Origin: an uncultured Clostridia bacterium | GTDB taxonomy: Bacteria > Bacillota > Clostridia > Monoglobales > Monoglobaceae | DNA: 23,828 nucleotides | Direction of reading: 5' to 3' | Assembly (NCBI GenBank): GCA_934463175.1 | Contig: CAKSIW010000042.1 | Location: 1 to 23,828 of the forward strand | In this document: positions 1-7,635 of the stretch, in pieces | Position numbering within the stretch: position 1 is the stretch's first letter | Layout: each line of letters begins with the position of its first letter | Notes under the pieces: model-generated | Databases searched by the model: none | Told to the model about the DNA's origin: nothing | What the model saw: the letters and a program-made list of their open reading frames with translations, nothing else | Position numbers and translations under genes: made by a program

Positions 1-27
1 ATCACTTTGAGCTTGGCTGCTCCTCTT

Positions 28-52
28 TCCCAAAAAGCTCCGCTTTTTGGGA
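28..52. repeat. Perfect 11-bp hairpin
   Basis: An 11-bp perfect inverted repeat (tcccaaaaagc / gctttttggga) encloses a 3-base loop, tcc. It resembles the hairpins that follow in having long exact arms and a three-base loop. On neither strand is the hairpin followed by a clear T tract outside the stem, so a classical terminator role is not obvious. The gene to its left lies outside the window. Confidence 0.6.
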
Positions 53-129
53 GCCCTGTTCGCGCTGCTCAAAATTCCTTGTTCGAGCAATTAATCCGAC
101 ACAAGTCTGACAGCGGCGCGCAGGGGGTG

Positions 130-381
130 TGGGGGCGATGCCCCCATAAAAAGAGGTTGAGAGGCACCGCCTCATAAAAAAAATGTGGGGGTGGCACCCC
201 ACAGAAAAGGCTTGGAAACAGCGTTTCCACAAAAAAATTTTGCGCGGAGTGCAGCAAACCCCTCAAAGCAAAGCCTTAAAAAATGGGGCTGTAGAGGCAC
301 CGCCTCATAAAAATGGTTGCGGGAAATCCTTCACATAAAGAAGAAATCTTTTAAAGGGGAATTTGGGGGCAGCATCGCCCC
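130..381. repeat. Cluster of six short palindromic hairpins, each next to an A-rich tail
   Basis: Six small stem-loops sit at 130-146, 161-173, 184-203, 213-229, 294-306 and 366-381. Each is followed on the plus strand by a short A-rich tail such as ataaaaa or acaaaaa. Arms are 5 to 7 bp and most loops are three bases. Units at 161-180 and 294-313 are identical over 20 bases; the others have different arm sequences that still pair with each other. The last unit overlaps the mntP stop codon. No convincing protein is encoded between 1 and 380: the open frames there simply read through the hairpins. I regard this as an intergenic palindromic repeat family; transcript processing or termination is possible but unproven. 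Confidence 0.7.
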
Positions 382-944
382 TAAAAAAACAAATGTTCTA
401 TAAGAATTTTAATTCCAATCAAAACCAAAACAGCACCGCCGAAAATCTCCGCTTTTTCCTTAAATATATTTCCGACCTTTTTTCCGATGAAAACTCCGAC
501 AAAGCTTATAAAAAATGTCGTTGCCGCAATGACAGCCGATGCTGTGAAAATATTAAATTCAAGAGCCGCAAAGCTTATGCCGACCGCAAGCGCGTCAATG
601 CTTGTTGCAACAGCCTGAAAAAAAAGCTCGCGCGTTGAAAGCGCACAAAATGTGCATTCTTCAGGCTTTTTTATCTTTTCAACCGCCTCAATTATCATTT
701 TAATACCTATAATTGAAAGAATCACAAATGCAATCCAATGGTCAACCCTTTCAACAAAGGCTGAAAAAGCAAGACCTGCAAAATATCCGGCAAGAGGCAT
801 GATTCCCTGTGCAATTCCGAAAAATGCCGCAATCTTCAGCGCGTCCTTTTTTGTTGCGTGCCCTATGCACAATCCGTTTGTTATCGCAACCGAAAAAGCG
901 TCCATCGACAACCCTATTCCAATTATTAAAAGTGTTATATACAA
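381..944 (-). CDS. mntP: MntP-type manganese efflux pump
   Basis: This 187-residue, almost entirely hydrophobic protein matches the MntP (formerly YebN/DUF204) family in length and in its two-halves layout. Those membrane proteins export Mn(II) and protect against manganese excess. The N-terminal segment carries the family signature GLSMDAFSVAITNG (about residues 11-24), and the second half repeats the pattern as TSIDALAVGISFA. The conserved aspartates in the two MDAF/IDAL motifs fall within membrane helices. The start codon is TTG at 942-944, preceded by GAGAGG on the minus strand. It lies 20 bases after the rsmG stop, so it is probably cotranscribed with rsmG. No manganese riboswitch (yybP-ykoY) is visible upstream, although that element often precedes mntP. 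The stop codon overlaps a palindromic repeat. Confidence 0.9.
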   Translation of the reverse strand: MYITLLIIGIGLSMDAFSVAITNGLCIGHATKKDALKIAAFFGIAQGIMPLAGYFAGLAFSAFVERVDHWIAFVILSIIGIKMIIEAVEKIKKPEECTFCALSTRELFFQAVATSIDALAVGISFAALEFNIFTASAVIAATTFFISFVGVFIGKKVGNIFKEKAEIFGGAVLVLIGIKILIEHLFF

Positions 945-964
945 AAAAATCAGCCTCTCAAAAA

Positions 965-1666
965 TTATTTTATCTTGTTTGCACGGCGCGGAAAAGCAGA
1001 CGGAGTGGCGGCTGTCTTTTCAATGACGACAAGCCTTCTCACAATGTCCGAACAGGGTATTCCGACCTCGCATATTTCCTTTATGCACCCTCCGAGATTT
1101 CCTATCATCGGTTTTGCATCATTTATTTCTTCACCTATATCATATGACTTGAAAGCAATGAAAATTCCGCCCTTTTTCAAAAACGGAATGCAATATTCGG
1201 CAAGAATCCTGAGAGGAGCAACCGCGCGTGACACCGCGTAATCAAATTTTTCCCTGTATTTCAGATTTCTCCCAAGCTCTTCGGCTCTTCCGTGTATAAA
1301 CTCCGCCTTTTCAAAGCCGAGAACCGATGAAACCTCATTTAAAAACGTGATTCTCTTATTCAGCGAATCAAGAAAGGTGAAATCCAAATCTCTTCTCATA
1401 ATCTTAATCGGAACCCCGGGAAACCCCGCGCCCGTGCCGACATCAATTATCTTTGAATTTTCTTTTATTTCAGCCTTGAATGCCGGAACAATGCTGTCGA
1501 GAAAATGCTTCACCGAAATTTCCGCAGGGTCGGTCACGGCAGTCAGATTCATCTTTTTGTTCCACTCGGTCAGCAATCCGGAAAAGGTCTCAAAATCCTT
1601 TTCCTGTTTATCGTTCAATTCTATCTTTTCACTTTCAAGACCCTTTTTAAAAATATCCTTATCCAT
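965..1666 (-). CDS. rsmG: 16S rRNA (guanine527-N7)-methyltransferase RsmG (GidB)
   Basis: RsmG uses S-adenosylmethionine to methylate N7 of G527 in 16S rRNA. Loss of the enzyme is known to give low-level streptomycin resistance. The 233-residue product shows the class I methyltransferase motif I as DVGTGAGFPGVPIKI, motif II around FLDSLNKRITFL, and the RAVAPL segment typical of the family. The open frame continues upstream to 1864, but the added N-terminus is arginine-rich antisense of the ferredoxin gene, so I place the start at the ATG at 1664-1666. That ATG has AGAGG six bases upstream and gives the normal family length. In many Bacillota rsmG sits in the mnmE-mnmG cluster near the origin; here it is next to a ferredoxin gene and just left of oriC. 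Confidence 0.93.
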   Translation of the reverse strand: MDKDIFKKGLESEKIELNDKQEKDFETFSGLLTEWNKKMNLTAVTDPAEISVKHFLDSIVPAFKAEIKENSKIIDVGTGAGFPGVPIKIMRRDLDFTFLDSLNKRITFLNEVSSVLGFEKAEFIHGRAEELGRNLKYREKFDYAVSRAVAPLRILAEYCIPFLKKGGIFIAFKSYDIGEEINDAKPMIGNLGGCIKEICEVGIPCSDIVRRLVVIEKTAATPSAFPRRANKIK

Positions 1667-1678
1667 AAAAACCTCTGT

Positions 1679-1712
1679 AAAATTAAAGGAGAGCACATTT
1701 TCTGTGCCCTCC
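1679..1712 (-). terminator. Hairpin with T-rich tail between ferredoxin and rsmG
   Basis: On the minus strand a 9-bp stem (ggagggcac / gtgctctcc, with one G-U pair) and a 7-base loop are followed by tttaatttt. It lies between the ferredoxin stop codon and the rsmG ribosome binding site. The interrupted T tract suggests partial termination, giving more ferredoxin message than rsmG message. Confidence 0.6.
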
Positions 1713-1728
1713 TTCAATGCTCTTTTAA

Positions 1729-1896
1729 TTATGCCTGAGGAGCATCTACAGGACATACGTTTGCGCAGTTTCCGCACTCGATGCACTCGTTCTCGTCGAT
1801 AACGTACTTTGCATCTCCTTCGCTGATGCAGGAAACGGGACATTCGCTTGCGCAAGCACCGCACTTAATGCAATCATCATTAATTGAATAAGCCAT
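1729..1896 (-). CDS. 2[4Fe-4S] ferredoxin
   Basis: This 55-residue clostridial-type ferredoxin carries two CxxCxxCxxxCP motifs: Cys9, Cys12, Cys15 and Cys19 in the first half, and Cys39, Cys42, Cys45 and Cys49 in the second. Each motif supplies ligands for two cubane clusters in the usual crossed arrangement. Such proteins are low-potential cytosolic electron carriers for enzymes such as pyruvate:ferredoxin oxidoreductase and hydrogenases, which indicates an anaerobe. The ATG is preceded by a strong AGAGGTG six bases upstream, with a good promoter about 60 bases further up. A hairpin terminator follows the stop codon. The gene was found by reading the minus strand; it overlaps a false upstream extension of rsmG. 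Confidence 0.93.
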   Translation of the reverse strand: MAYSINDDCIKCGACASECPVSCISEGDAKYVIDENECIECGNCANVCPVDAPQA

Positions 1897-1957
1897 TTTT
1901 TTCACCTCTTATAATATATATTTGATATATTTTATATCATTAAATTATTGCAATTAT

Positions 1958-1986
1958 ATAATATATTATTTTTATCGTTTTGTCAA
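1958..1986 (-). promoter_or_regulatory. Sigma-A type promoter for the ferredoxin gene
   Basis: On the minus strand TTGACA (1981-1986) is followed after 17 bases by TATTAT (1958-1963), a near-consensus housekeeping promoter. Transcription would start near 1951, about 55 bases before the ferredoxin ATG. The -35 hexamer overlaps the edge of a 9-bp palindrome at 1985-2004. Confidence 0.65.
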
Positions 1987-2004
1987 TTGTTATTTATAAC
2001 AATT
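1985..2004. repeat. 9-bp palindrome at the origin edge
   Basis: Two perfect 9-base arms, aattgttat and ataacaatt, are separated by tt. It lies between the ferredoxin promoter and the first consensus DnaA box. It overlaps the -35 hexamer by two bases, so it could be an operator. No T tract suits it as a terminator. Confidence 0.5.
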
Positions 2005-2251
2005 TTAGAAAGTTATTCACACAATTAAGATAATAAAATACGTTTTCCTTGTTGATAACTTTTCAACTCACATCAGAATTTAATTGTGTTGATAACATTT
2101 TTATTTTTTCAACAGCTTTTCAACAGCCCGAAAATGTATCCGGGTCATTCATTTTTCCGCTTTCAACACAATTCACACCCCCAACAACCGCCGCAACAGC
2201 TATAAATATATATATTTTATTTATATATAAAAACCCTATCCAAAAAAATAT
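2005..2251. other. oriC: Putative chromosomal origin of replication (oriC)
   Basis: This gene-free AT-rich stretch lies where transcription diverges, immediately upstream of dnaN-recF-gyrB. A consensus DnaA box, TTATTCACA, is at 2013-2021. Near-matches TTATCAACA occur on the opposite strand at 2050-2058 and 2087-2095. TTTTCAACA/CTTTCAACA variants are at 2106-2114, 2117-2125 and 2160-2168. The run of alternating A and T at about 2201-2230 is a candidate unwinding element; a second AT-only stretch lies at about 1909-1975. Context and boxes together make oriC likely, but strand-composition switching was not calculated and DnaA binding is unproven. Confidence 0.7.
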
Positions 2252-2280
2252 TTGCATTTTTTTGAAAGATATGTTATAAT
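2252..2280 (+). promoter_or_regulatory. Promoter for dnaN operon
   Basis: TTGCAT (2252-2257) and a perfect TATAAT (2275-2280) are separated by 17 bases. The predicted transcript starts near 2287, leaving a leader of about 45 bases before the dnaN ATG. The leader contains GAAAGGTAAG, whose AGG lies 15 bases from the ATG, a rather distant ribosome binding site. Confidence 0.65.
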
Positions 2281-2330
2281 TAATGATGGTATGGAATGCT
2301 TAAAAAAACAGAAAGGTAAGCTGATATAAA

Positions 2331-3437
2331 ATGTATATTATATGCGGAAAAACAATACTGAATGAGGCAATATCCTCGGTTTCAAAGGCGGTTTCTTCAC
2401 ATTCAAATCTGCCCGTTTTAGAGGGCATTTTTGTGAACGCCGATGAAAACGGAATCATCACTCTGATCTCAAACGACATGGAAATGGGAATTGAGGCAAA
2501 AATAAATGCCAATGTCAAAGAAAGCGGTCAGACCGTTCTTAACGCAAAAATGTTCAGCAGTATTGTTAAAAATCTTCCCGAAGAGGAAATAATCATTGAA
2601 ACGGACGAAAAAAACAAATGCACAATCAAGAGCGGAAAATCAAAATTTGAGATTATGGGCATGAACCCCATGGATTTTCCGGAGCTTCCGTCGGTCAACC
2701 CCGACTATTCAATCGAGATTTCAAAAAAGTGCCTTAAAGAAATGGTTTCAAAAACAATATTCTGCACATCGGCAAGCGACAACAGACCTGTTCTCAAGGG
2801 CTGTCTCATGCTGATTGACGGAAATTCTCTTTCAATGGTTGCAACCGACGGCTTCAGGCTTGCAATGAGAAACTACACTCTTGACAACAGCTATGAAAGC
2901 AAAAAAGTCATCATTCCCGCAAAAACTCTCGGAGAAATAAATAAAATCCTTAAAGATGACGATGAAAATGTCAAAATAAGCTTTACATCAAAAAATGCCC
3001 TTTTTGTTTTTGAAAACTATAAAATCGTCAGCCGTCTCATTGAGGGCGAATATATTAAATATCAAAGTGCAATTTATGAGGACGGAGAAATTGAAATTGA
3101 TTGTCCTCTCTATGAATTGTTTGATTCGGTTTACCGTGCGTCTCTCATCATAACGGGGGATTCAAACGATGCGCCGGTCAAGTTCACAATCTGTGACGAC
3201 AACATCAATGTTTCATGCGAAACAATTGTCGGAAAGGTTGATGACAATATTTCCGTTCCGACAGGAAACGCAAATCTTGAAATCGGATTCTTCAACGGAT
3301 TTCTGCTTGACATTCTGAGAGCATGCGATGATGAAACGGTCAGAATCAGCTTTAAGAAAAACATTAATCCGATGATAATCACTCCGATTGAAGGAAAAAG
3401 CTATCTTTATTTCCTTCTCCCGAGAAGACTTAAATGA
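2331..3437 (+). CDS. dnaN: DNA polymerase III subunit beta (sliding clamp)
   Basis: DnaN forms the ring-shaped dimer that tethers the replicative polymerase and repair proteins to DNA. The 368-residue length is standard, and the N-terminus around LNEAISSVSKAVSSHSNLPVLEGI matches Bacillota clamps closely. The central LKGCLMLIDGNSLSMVATDGFRLAM stretch is a clamp hallmark, and the C-terminus ends in the expected MITPIEG...YFLLPRRL form. It is the first gene right of oriC; dnaA, which normally precedes it, is absent. Its TGA stop overlaps the recF ATG by four bases, so the two are translationally coupled. Confidence 0.97.
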   Translation: MYIICGKTILNEAISSVSKAVSSHSNLPVLEGIFVNADENGIITLISNDMEMGIEAKINANVKESGQTVLNAKMFSSIVKNLPEEEIIIETDEKNKCTIKSGKSKFEIMGMNPMDFPELPSVNPDYSIEISKKCLKEMVSKTIFCTSASDNRPVLKGCLMLIDGNSLSMVATDGFRLAMRNYTLDNSYESKKVIIPAKTLGEINKILKDDDENVKISFTSKNALFVFENYKIVSRLIEGEYIKYQSAIYEDGEIEIDCPLYELFDSVYRASLIITGDSNDAPVKFTICDDNINVSCETIVGKVDDNISVPTGNANLEIGFFNGFLLDILRACDDETVRISFKKNINPMIITPIEGKSYLYFLLPRRLK

Positions 3438-4540
3438 TTGCGCAAAGACTGAGGCTTGCAGATTTCAGAAATTATGAAAAAGAAGAATTTGAGTTTGACA
3501 GCGGAATCAACATAATTTTCGGAAATAATGCGCAGGGAAAAACAAATATTCTGGAAGCTGTCTATATGTTTGCTCTCGGGAAATCAAACCGTGCATATCA
3601 CGAAAGCGACTTGATTCGGTTCGGCGCGGATTTTGCCGAGGCGGAGCTTGATTTTCTTTCAAAGGATAGACAGAACACGGCAAAAATCCGTCTTTCAAAA
3701 AATAAAAGAAAAAAAATTGAGCTGAATGAAATTCCCGTCAGAAAGAACAGTGAGCTTGTCGGAATGTTCAATGTTGTTTATTTCGGTCCGGAATATCTCG
3801 GGCTTGTGAAGGAAGGTCCGAAGAAAAGACGCAGAAACATTGACATTATGATAAGCCAGCTCAGCTGCTCATATCTTTCGGCGGTTTCTGATCTGAGGCG
3901 CATTCTGGAACAGAAAAGCAGTCTTTTGAAAAATGAAAGAATTGATGAAACATTTCTTTCGGTTCTGAATGAAAAAATAATTTCACTGTCGCGCATTGTC
4001 ATTGAAATGAGATATAAATACATTAAAAAAATCGAAGAAATTGCGGCAGCGGTTCAGAGAGACATTTCGGGCGGCGGTGAAAGGCTTGAAATGAAATATG
4101 TCTCCTGCGGAATGAGAATCGGAGACGATGAGGCTGAAAGGCTTTCCGATATTCTGCCGAGGAGAGCGGAGCTTTTGCTTGAAAAGGAAAAAAGATACCG
4201 TGAATGCATTTTCGGTCCGCACCGCGATGATATTGAATTTATAATAAACGGCACTGAGCTGAAGGCATTCGGCTCTCAGGGTCAGCAGAAAACCTGCGTT
4301 CTTGTTCAGAAAATTGCAGAGGTTGAGCTGTTCCGCCGCGAGACGGGAGAATATCCCGTGCTTCTGCTTGATGACATCATGAGTGAGCTTGACAGAGGCA
4401 GACAGGAATATGTCCTGAACAGAATTAAAAAAATGCAGATTTTCATAACCTGCACCGAAAAGGAAAGGTTTGAAAGACTTGAAAAGGGGAGACTTTTTCA
4501 TATTGAGAAGGGAAGGCTTGGCGAATGTATCTCCATTTAG
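3434..4540 (+). CDS. recF: DNA replication and repair protein RecF
   Basis: RecF is an SMC-like ABC ATPase that with RecO and RecR loads RecA at single-stranded gaps. The 368-residue product has Walker A GNNAQGKT at residues 30-37, a signature region around GSQGQQKT, and Walker B leading to DD at 313-314 within LLLDDIMSELD. The start follows directly from overlap with the dnaN stop (ATGA). The small S4-domain gene (yaaA/rlbA) often found between dnaN and recF is missing. Its 3' end overlaps remB by 16 bases. Confidence 0.96.
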   Translation: MIAQRLRLADFRNYEKEEFEFDSGINIIFGNNAQGKTNILEAVYMFALGKSNRAYHESDLIRFGADFAEAELDFLSKDRQNTAKIRLSKNKRKKIELNEIPVRKNSELVGMFNVVYFGPEYLGLVKEGPKKRRRNIDIMISQLSCSYLSAVSDLRRILEQKSSLLKNERIDETFLSVLNEKIISLSRIVIEMRYKYIKKIEEIAAAVQRDISGGGERLEMKYVSCGMRIGDDEAERLSDILPRRAELLLEKEKRYRECIFGPHRDDIEFIINGTELKAFGSQGQQKTCVLVQKIAEVELFRRETGEYPVLLLDDIMSELDRGRQEYVLNRIKKMQIFITCTEKERFERLEKGRLFHIEKGRLGECISI

Positions 4541-4788
4541 GCTGTGACACCGTTGTGAACACAAAAAATATAATTTCGATTCTTGACCTTGAAAGCACAT
4601 CTGTTTCAAAATATTCAAAGGAATTTTTGAAGATTGTTGAGGAGGAGGGCTTTGTGAGAAATGTGTCGGAGGAAATCCCGAAATCCTTTGTTATATGCGA
4701 AGAAAAGGGACAATCCGTTGTGTATATAACAAATATTTCAACAAAGGCTCTTGCAGGAAGAATAAAAAAAGGAAATTTAGCCTTTTGA
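4525..4788 (+). CDS. remB: RemB-like protein (DUF370, extracellular matrix regulatory family)
   Basis: This 87-residue protein begins MYLHLGCDTVVNTKNIISI, the same pattern as RemB (YaaB) of Bacillus subtilis, which also lies between recF and gyrB. RemB there is a small regulator linked to biofilm matrix genes; the related RemA binds DNA. The C-terminal part aligns less obviously with the Bacillus protein. The first 16 bases lie inside recF, and GGAAGG upstream in recF can serve as ribosome binding site. Family identity is well supported by sequence style and position; the biological role in this organism is inference. Confidence 0.85.
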   Translation: MYLHLGCDTVVNTKNIISILDLESTSVSKYSKEFLKIVEEEGFVRNVSEEIPKSFVICEEKGQSVVYITNISTKALAGRIKKGNLAF

Positions 4789-4799
4789 TATAGATATTA

Positions 4800-4814
4800 A
4801 CACCCGTCGGGTGT
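4800..4814. repeat. Small palindrome in the gyrB leader
   Basis: The palindrome acacccg-t-cgggtgt lies between remB and gyrB, ten bases before the gyrB AAAAGG ribosome binding site. No T tract follows, so it is unlikely to be a terminator. It could influence gyrB translation or message stability. Confidence 0.4.
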
Positions 4815-4836
4815 CGGAAAGGTAAAAGGTTTTGAT

Positions 4837-6768
4837 ATGTCAGATAATATTACAAATGTACCTGTAGAAAACAATTACGATGAAAGCCAGATTCAGGTTC
4901 TGGAAGGTCTTGAGGCAGTCAGAAAAAGACCGGGAATGTATATCGGCTCGACCACGTCAAGGGGTCTTCATCATCTTGTCTATGAAATTGTGGACAACTC
5001 GATTGATGAGGCTCTTGCCGGCTATTGCAAGGAAATTGACGTGACGATTAATGAGGACAATTCAATCACGGTTAAGGACGACGGGCGCGGTATTCCGACA
5101 GGAATACAGGCACAGACGGGTCTTCCTGCGGTTGAGGTTGTTTTCACGGTTCTTCACGCAGGAGGAAAGTTCGGCGGCGGCGGATATAAGGTTTCGGGCG
5201 GACTTCACGGCGTTGGTGCGTCTGTTGTTAACGCGCTTTCGGAATATCTTGAGGTTGAAATCCATGACGGAAAAAATGTTTACTATCAGAAATATGAGCG
5301 CGGAGACAAAACCGATGATCTGAAAATTGTCGGCACAACCGACAGAACGGGAACAACCGTTCATTTCAAGCCTGACGGTGAAATTTTTGAGGATTTGGTA
5401 TATGACTATGACATTCTTCTGACCCGTCTTCGTGAACAGGCTTTTCTGAATGCAGGGGTCAAGATTATATTGAATGACAAAAGACCCGATGATGAAGGAA
5501 AATTTAAAGAAACCGTTCTTCATTATGAGGGAGGAATCAAGGAGTTTGTTGCATATCTCAACCGCAACAAGCAGCCGATTCATGATGATGTGATTTATGT
5601 CAGCTGCGTCCGTGAAAATTCGGAGGCTGAAATTGCAATGCAATATAACGACGGCTACACCGAGAACATTGAAAGCTTTGCAAACAACATCAACACAACA
5701 GAGGGAGGAACTCATGAGACGGGCTTCAAATCCGCTCTCACAAAGGTTCTGAACGATTATGCGAGAAAATATAAATTTCTGAAGGAAAACGACAAGAACC
5801 TCAGCGGTGAGGACACCCGTGAGGGGCTTGCGTGCGTCATCAGCGTCAAGGTGACGGAGGCTCAGTTTGAGGGTCAGACCAAAACAAAGCTCGGGAACAG
5901 CGAAATGAGAACCATTGTTGAAAAAATGGTGAATGAAAAGCTGACCGAGTTCATGGAGGAAAACCCCGCAATTGCAAAGATAATAATTGACAAGGCAATG
6001 ACGGCGTCAAGAGCGCGTGAGGCGGCAAAGAGAGCAAGAGAAAACACAAGAAGAAAATCGGCTCTCGAAAGCAGCACTCTCCCCGGAAAGCTTGCCGACT
6101 GCTCATCAAAGGATACACATTTCACCGAGATATATATTGTCGAGGGAGATTCTGCCGGAGGCAGTGCAAAGCAGGGACGCGACCGCCGTTTTCAGGCGAT
6201 TCTTCCGCTTTGGGGAAAAATGCTTAATGTTGAAAAGTCGAGAATTGACAAGGTTTTCTCAAATGAAAAGCTTCTTCCGGTCATAACGGCAATCGGTGCC
6301 GGAATCGGCAGCGATTTTGACATCAGCAAAATCAGATACGGAAAAATTGTTATTATGGCAGATGCCGATGTCGACGGTGCTCACATCAGAACCTTGCTGT
6401 TGACATTTTTCTTCCGCTATATGCAGCCGCTTGTCAGGGAGGGGCATGTCTACATTGCACAGCCGCCTCTTTACAAGGTATACAAGGGAAAGAAAACAAT
6501 TTATGCATATACCGATGAAGATTTGAAAAAGGCACTTGAGGAAATTCCCGATGCGTCGATTCAGAGATATAAGGGTCTCGGTGAGATGAACCCCGACCAG
6601 CTTTGGGAGACGACAATGGATCCCGAAACAAGAATCATGCTCCGTGTTGACCTTGAAGATGCGCGCCGTGCGGACGAGATTTTCACCGTTCTGATGGGCG
6701 ATAAGGTTGAGCCGCGCCGTGAATTTATTGAAGAGCATTCAAAAACTGTTGTTAATCTTGATATATAG
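4837..6768 (+). CDS. gyrB: DNA gyrase subunit B
   Basis: GyrB supplies the ATPase of gyrase, which introduces negative supercoils with GyrA. The 643-residue length is usual for Bacillota. The GHKL ATPase begins with VLEGLEAVRKRPGMYIG and contains EIVDNSIDEA and the glycine-rich GGGGYKVSGGLHGVG lid. The TOPRIM domain shows EGDSAGG at residues 436-442 and the metal-binding DADVDG at 509-514, and the C-terminus has QRYKGLGEMNPDQLWETTMDP. Novobiocin-family drugs target this ATPase. One small variation is PLWGKMLNVEKS, where PLRGKILNVEKA is common. AAAAGG lies eight bases before the ATG. gyrA is not the next gene; thyA is. Confidence 0.98.
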   Translation: MSDNITNVPVENNYDESQIQVLEGLEAVRKRPGMYIGSTTSRGLHHLVYEIVDNSIDEALAGYCKEIDVTINEDNSITVKDDGRGIPTGIQAQTGLPAVEVVFTVLHAGGKFGGGGYKVSGGLHGVGASVVNALSEYLEVEIHDGKNVYYQKYERGDKTDDLKIVGTTDRTGTTVHFKPDGEIFEDLVYDYDILLTRLREQAFLNAGVKIILNDKRPDDEGKFKETVLHYEGGIKEFVAYLNRNKQPIHDDVIYVSCVRENSEAEIAMQYNDGYTENIESFANNINTTEGGTHETGFKSALTKVLNDYARKYKFLKENDKNLSGEDTREGLACVISVKVTEAQFEGQTKTKLGNSEMRTIVEKMVNEKLTEFMEENPAIAKIIIDKAMTASRAREAAKRARENTRRKSALESSTLPGKLADCSSKDTHFTEIYIVEGDSAGGSAKQGRDRRFQAILPLWGKMLNVEKSRIDKVFSNEKLLPVITAIGAGIGSDFDISKIRYGKIVIMADADVDGAHIRTLLLTFFFRYMQPLVREGHVYIAQPPLYKVYKGKKTIYAYTDEDLKKALEEIPDASIQRYKGLGEMNPDQLWETTMDPETRIMLRVDLEDARRADEIFTVLMGDKVEPRREFIEEHSKTVVNLDI

Positions 6769-6785
6769 AAGGGTTTGGTTTGAAA

Positions 6786-7616
6786 ATGAGCAGGGCTGAC
6801 GTGATTTTTAAAAATATGTGTGAGGATATAATCGAAAACGGTTTTTCAGACGCCGAACAGGAGGTGCGCCCGAGATGGGAGGACGGCACCCCGGCACATA
6901 CGATTAAAAAATTCTGCGTTGTTAACAGATATAATCTTGCGGAGGAATTTCCGATTCTCACTCTCAGACCGACATATCTGAAAAGTGCAATTGATGAAAT
7001 TCTTTGGATTTGGCAGAAAAAATCAAACAATACAAAGGATTTGAAGAGCCACATCTGGGACAGCTGGGCGGACGATGACGGTTCAATCGGCAAGGCATAC
7101 GGCTATCAGATGGGGGTTAAGCATAAATATCCCGAGGGAGAGTTTGACCAGGTTGACAGGGTTTTGTTTGACCTTAAAAATAATCCGTACAGCAGACGAA
7201 TCATGACAAATATATATGTCCACAGCGACCTTCACGAGATGAATCTTTATCCGTGTGCCTACAGCATGACCTTCAATGTCACGGACGGCAGACTGAATGC
7301 GATTCTCAATCAAAGGTCTCAGGACATTCTCACCGCGAACAACTGGAATGTTGTTCAATATGCGGCTCTTGTTCATATGTTTGCGCAGGTGAGCAATCTG
7401 ACGGTCGGCGAGTTTGTTCATGTCATTGCGGACGCTCACATTTATGACCGTCACGTTCCGATTGTGAAGGAGCTTATCAAACGGGAAAGCTATGACGCGC
7501 CGAAGCTTGTCATCAACAAGGATATTAAGAATTTTTATGATTTCACGGTTGATGATTTTGTGCTGGAGGGCTACCGTGCAGGCGAACAGGTGAAAAATAT
7601 TCCCGTTGCGGTCTGA
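6786..7616 (+). CDS. thyA: Thymidylate synthase
   Basis: ThyA converts dUMP to dTMP using 5,10-methylenetetrahydrofolate and releases dihydrofolate, which the adjacent dihydrofolate reductase recycles. The 276-residue protein has the catalytic cysteine at residue 157 in YPCAYS, then the phosphate-binding NQRSQD, the NNWNVVQYAALV stretch and the HVIADAHIYDRHV signature. It belongs to the clostridial subgroup in which PCA replaces the PCH of E. coli-type enzymes. I chose the ATG at 6786; a TTG two codons earlier (6780) has slightly better spacing from GAAGGG at 6768-6773 and cannot be excluded. The gene starts 17 bases after gyrB and probably shares its transcript. Confidence 0.95.
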   Translation: MSRADVIFKNMCEDIIENGFSDAEQEVRPRWEDGTPAHTIKKFCVVNRYNLAEEFPILTLRPTYLKSAIDEILWIWQKKSNNTKDLKSHIWDSWADDDGSIGKAYGYQMGVKHKYPEGEFDQVDRVLFDLKNNPYSRRIMTNIYVHSDLHEMNLYPCAYSMTFNVTDGRLNAILNQRSQDILTANNWNVVQYAALVHMFAQVSNLTVGEFVHVIADAHIYDRHVPIVKELIKRESYDAPKLVINKDIKNFYDFTVDDFVLEGYRAGEQVKNIPVAV

Positions 7617-7635
7617 ATGAAAGGAAAAATCAAAA

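Noticed and set aside
2..266. Two overlapping open frames on the minus strand in the hairpin region
   Set aside because: They read straight through the palindromic repeats, have no ribosome binding site that I can see, and their cysteine/proline-rich translations look like no protein family.
363..638. Open frame on the plus strand opposite mntP
   Set aside because: It lies antisense to a well-recognised membrane protein and has lysine/cysteine-rich composition expected from the complement of mntP.
1667..1864. N-terminal extension of RsmG by 66 residues
   Set aside because: The extension is arginine-rich, overlaps the real ferredoxin gene in another frame, and a well-placed ribosome binding site precedes the internal ATG at 1664-1666.
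7240..7275. ThyA catalytic site reading PCA rather than PCH as a possible inactivation
   Set aside because: The same PCAYS form occurs in clostridial thymidylate synthases as I know them, and the other motifs are intact.
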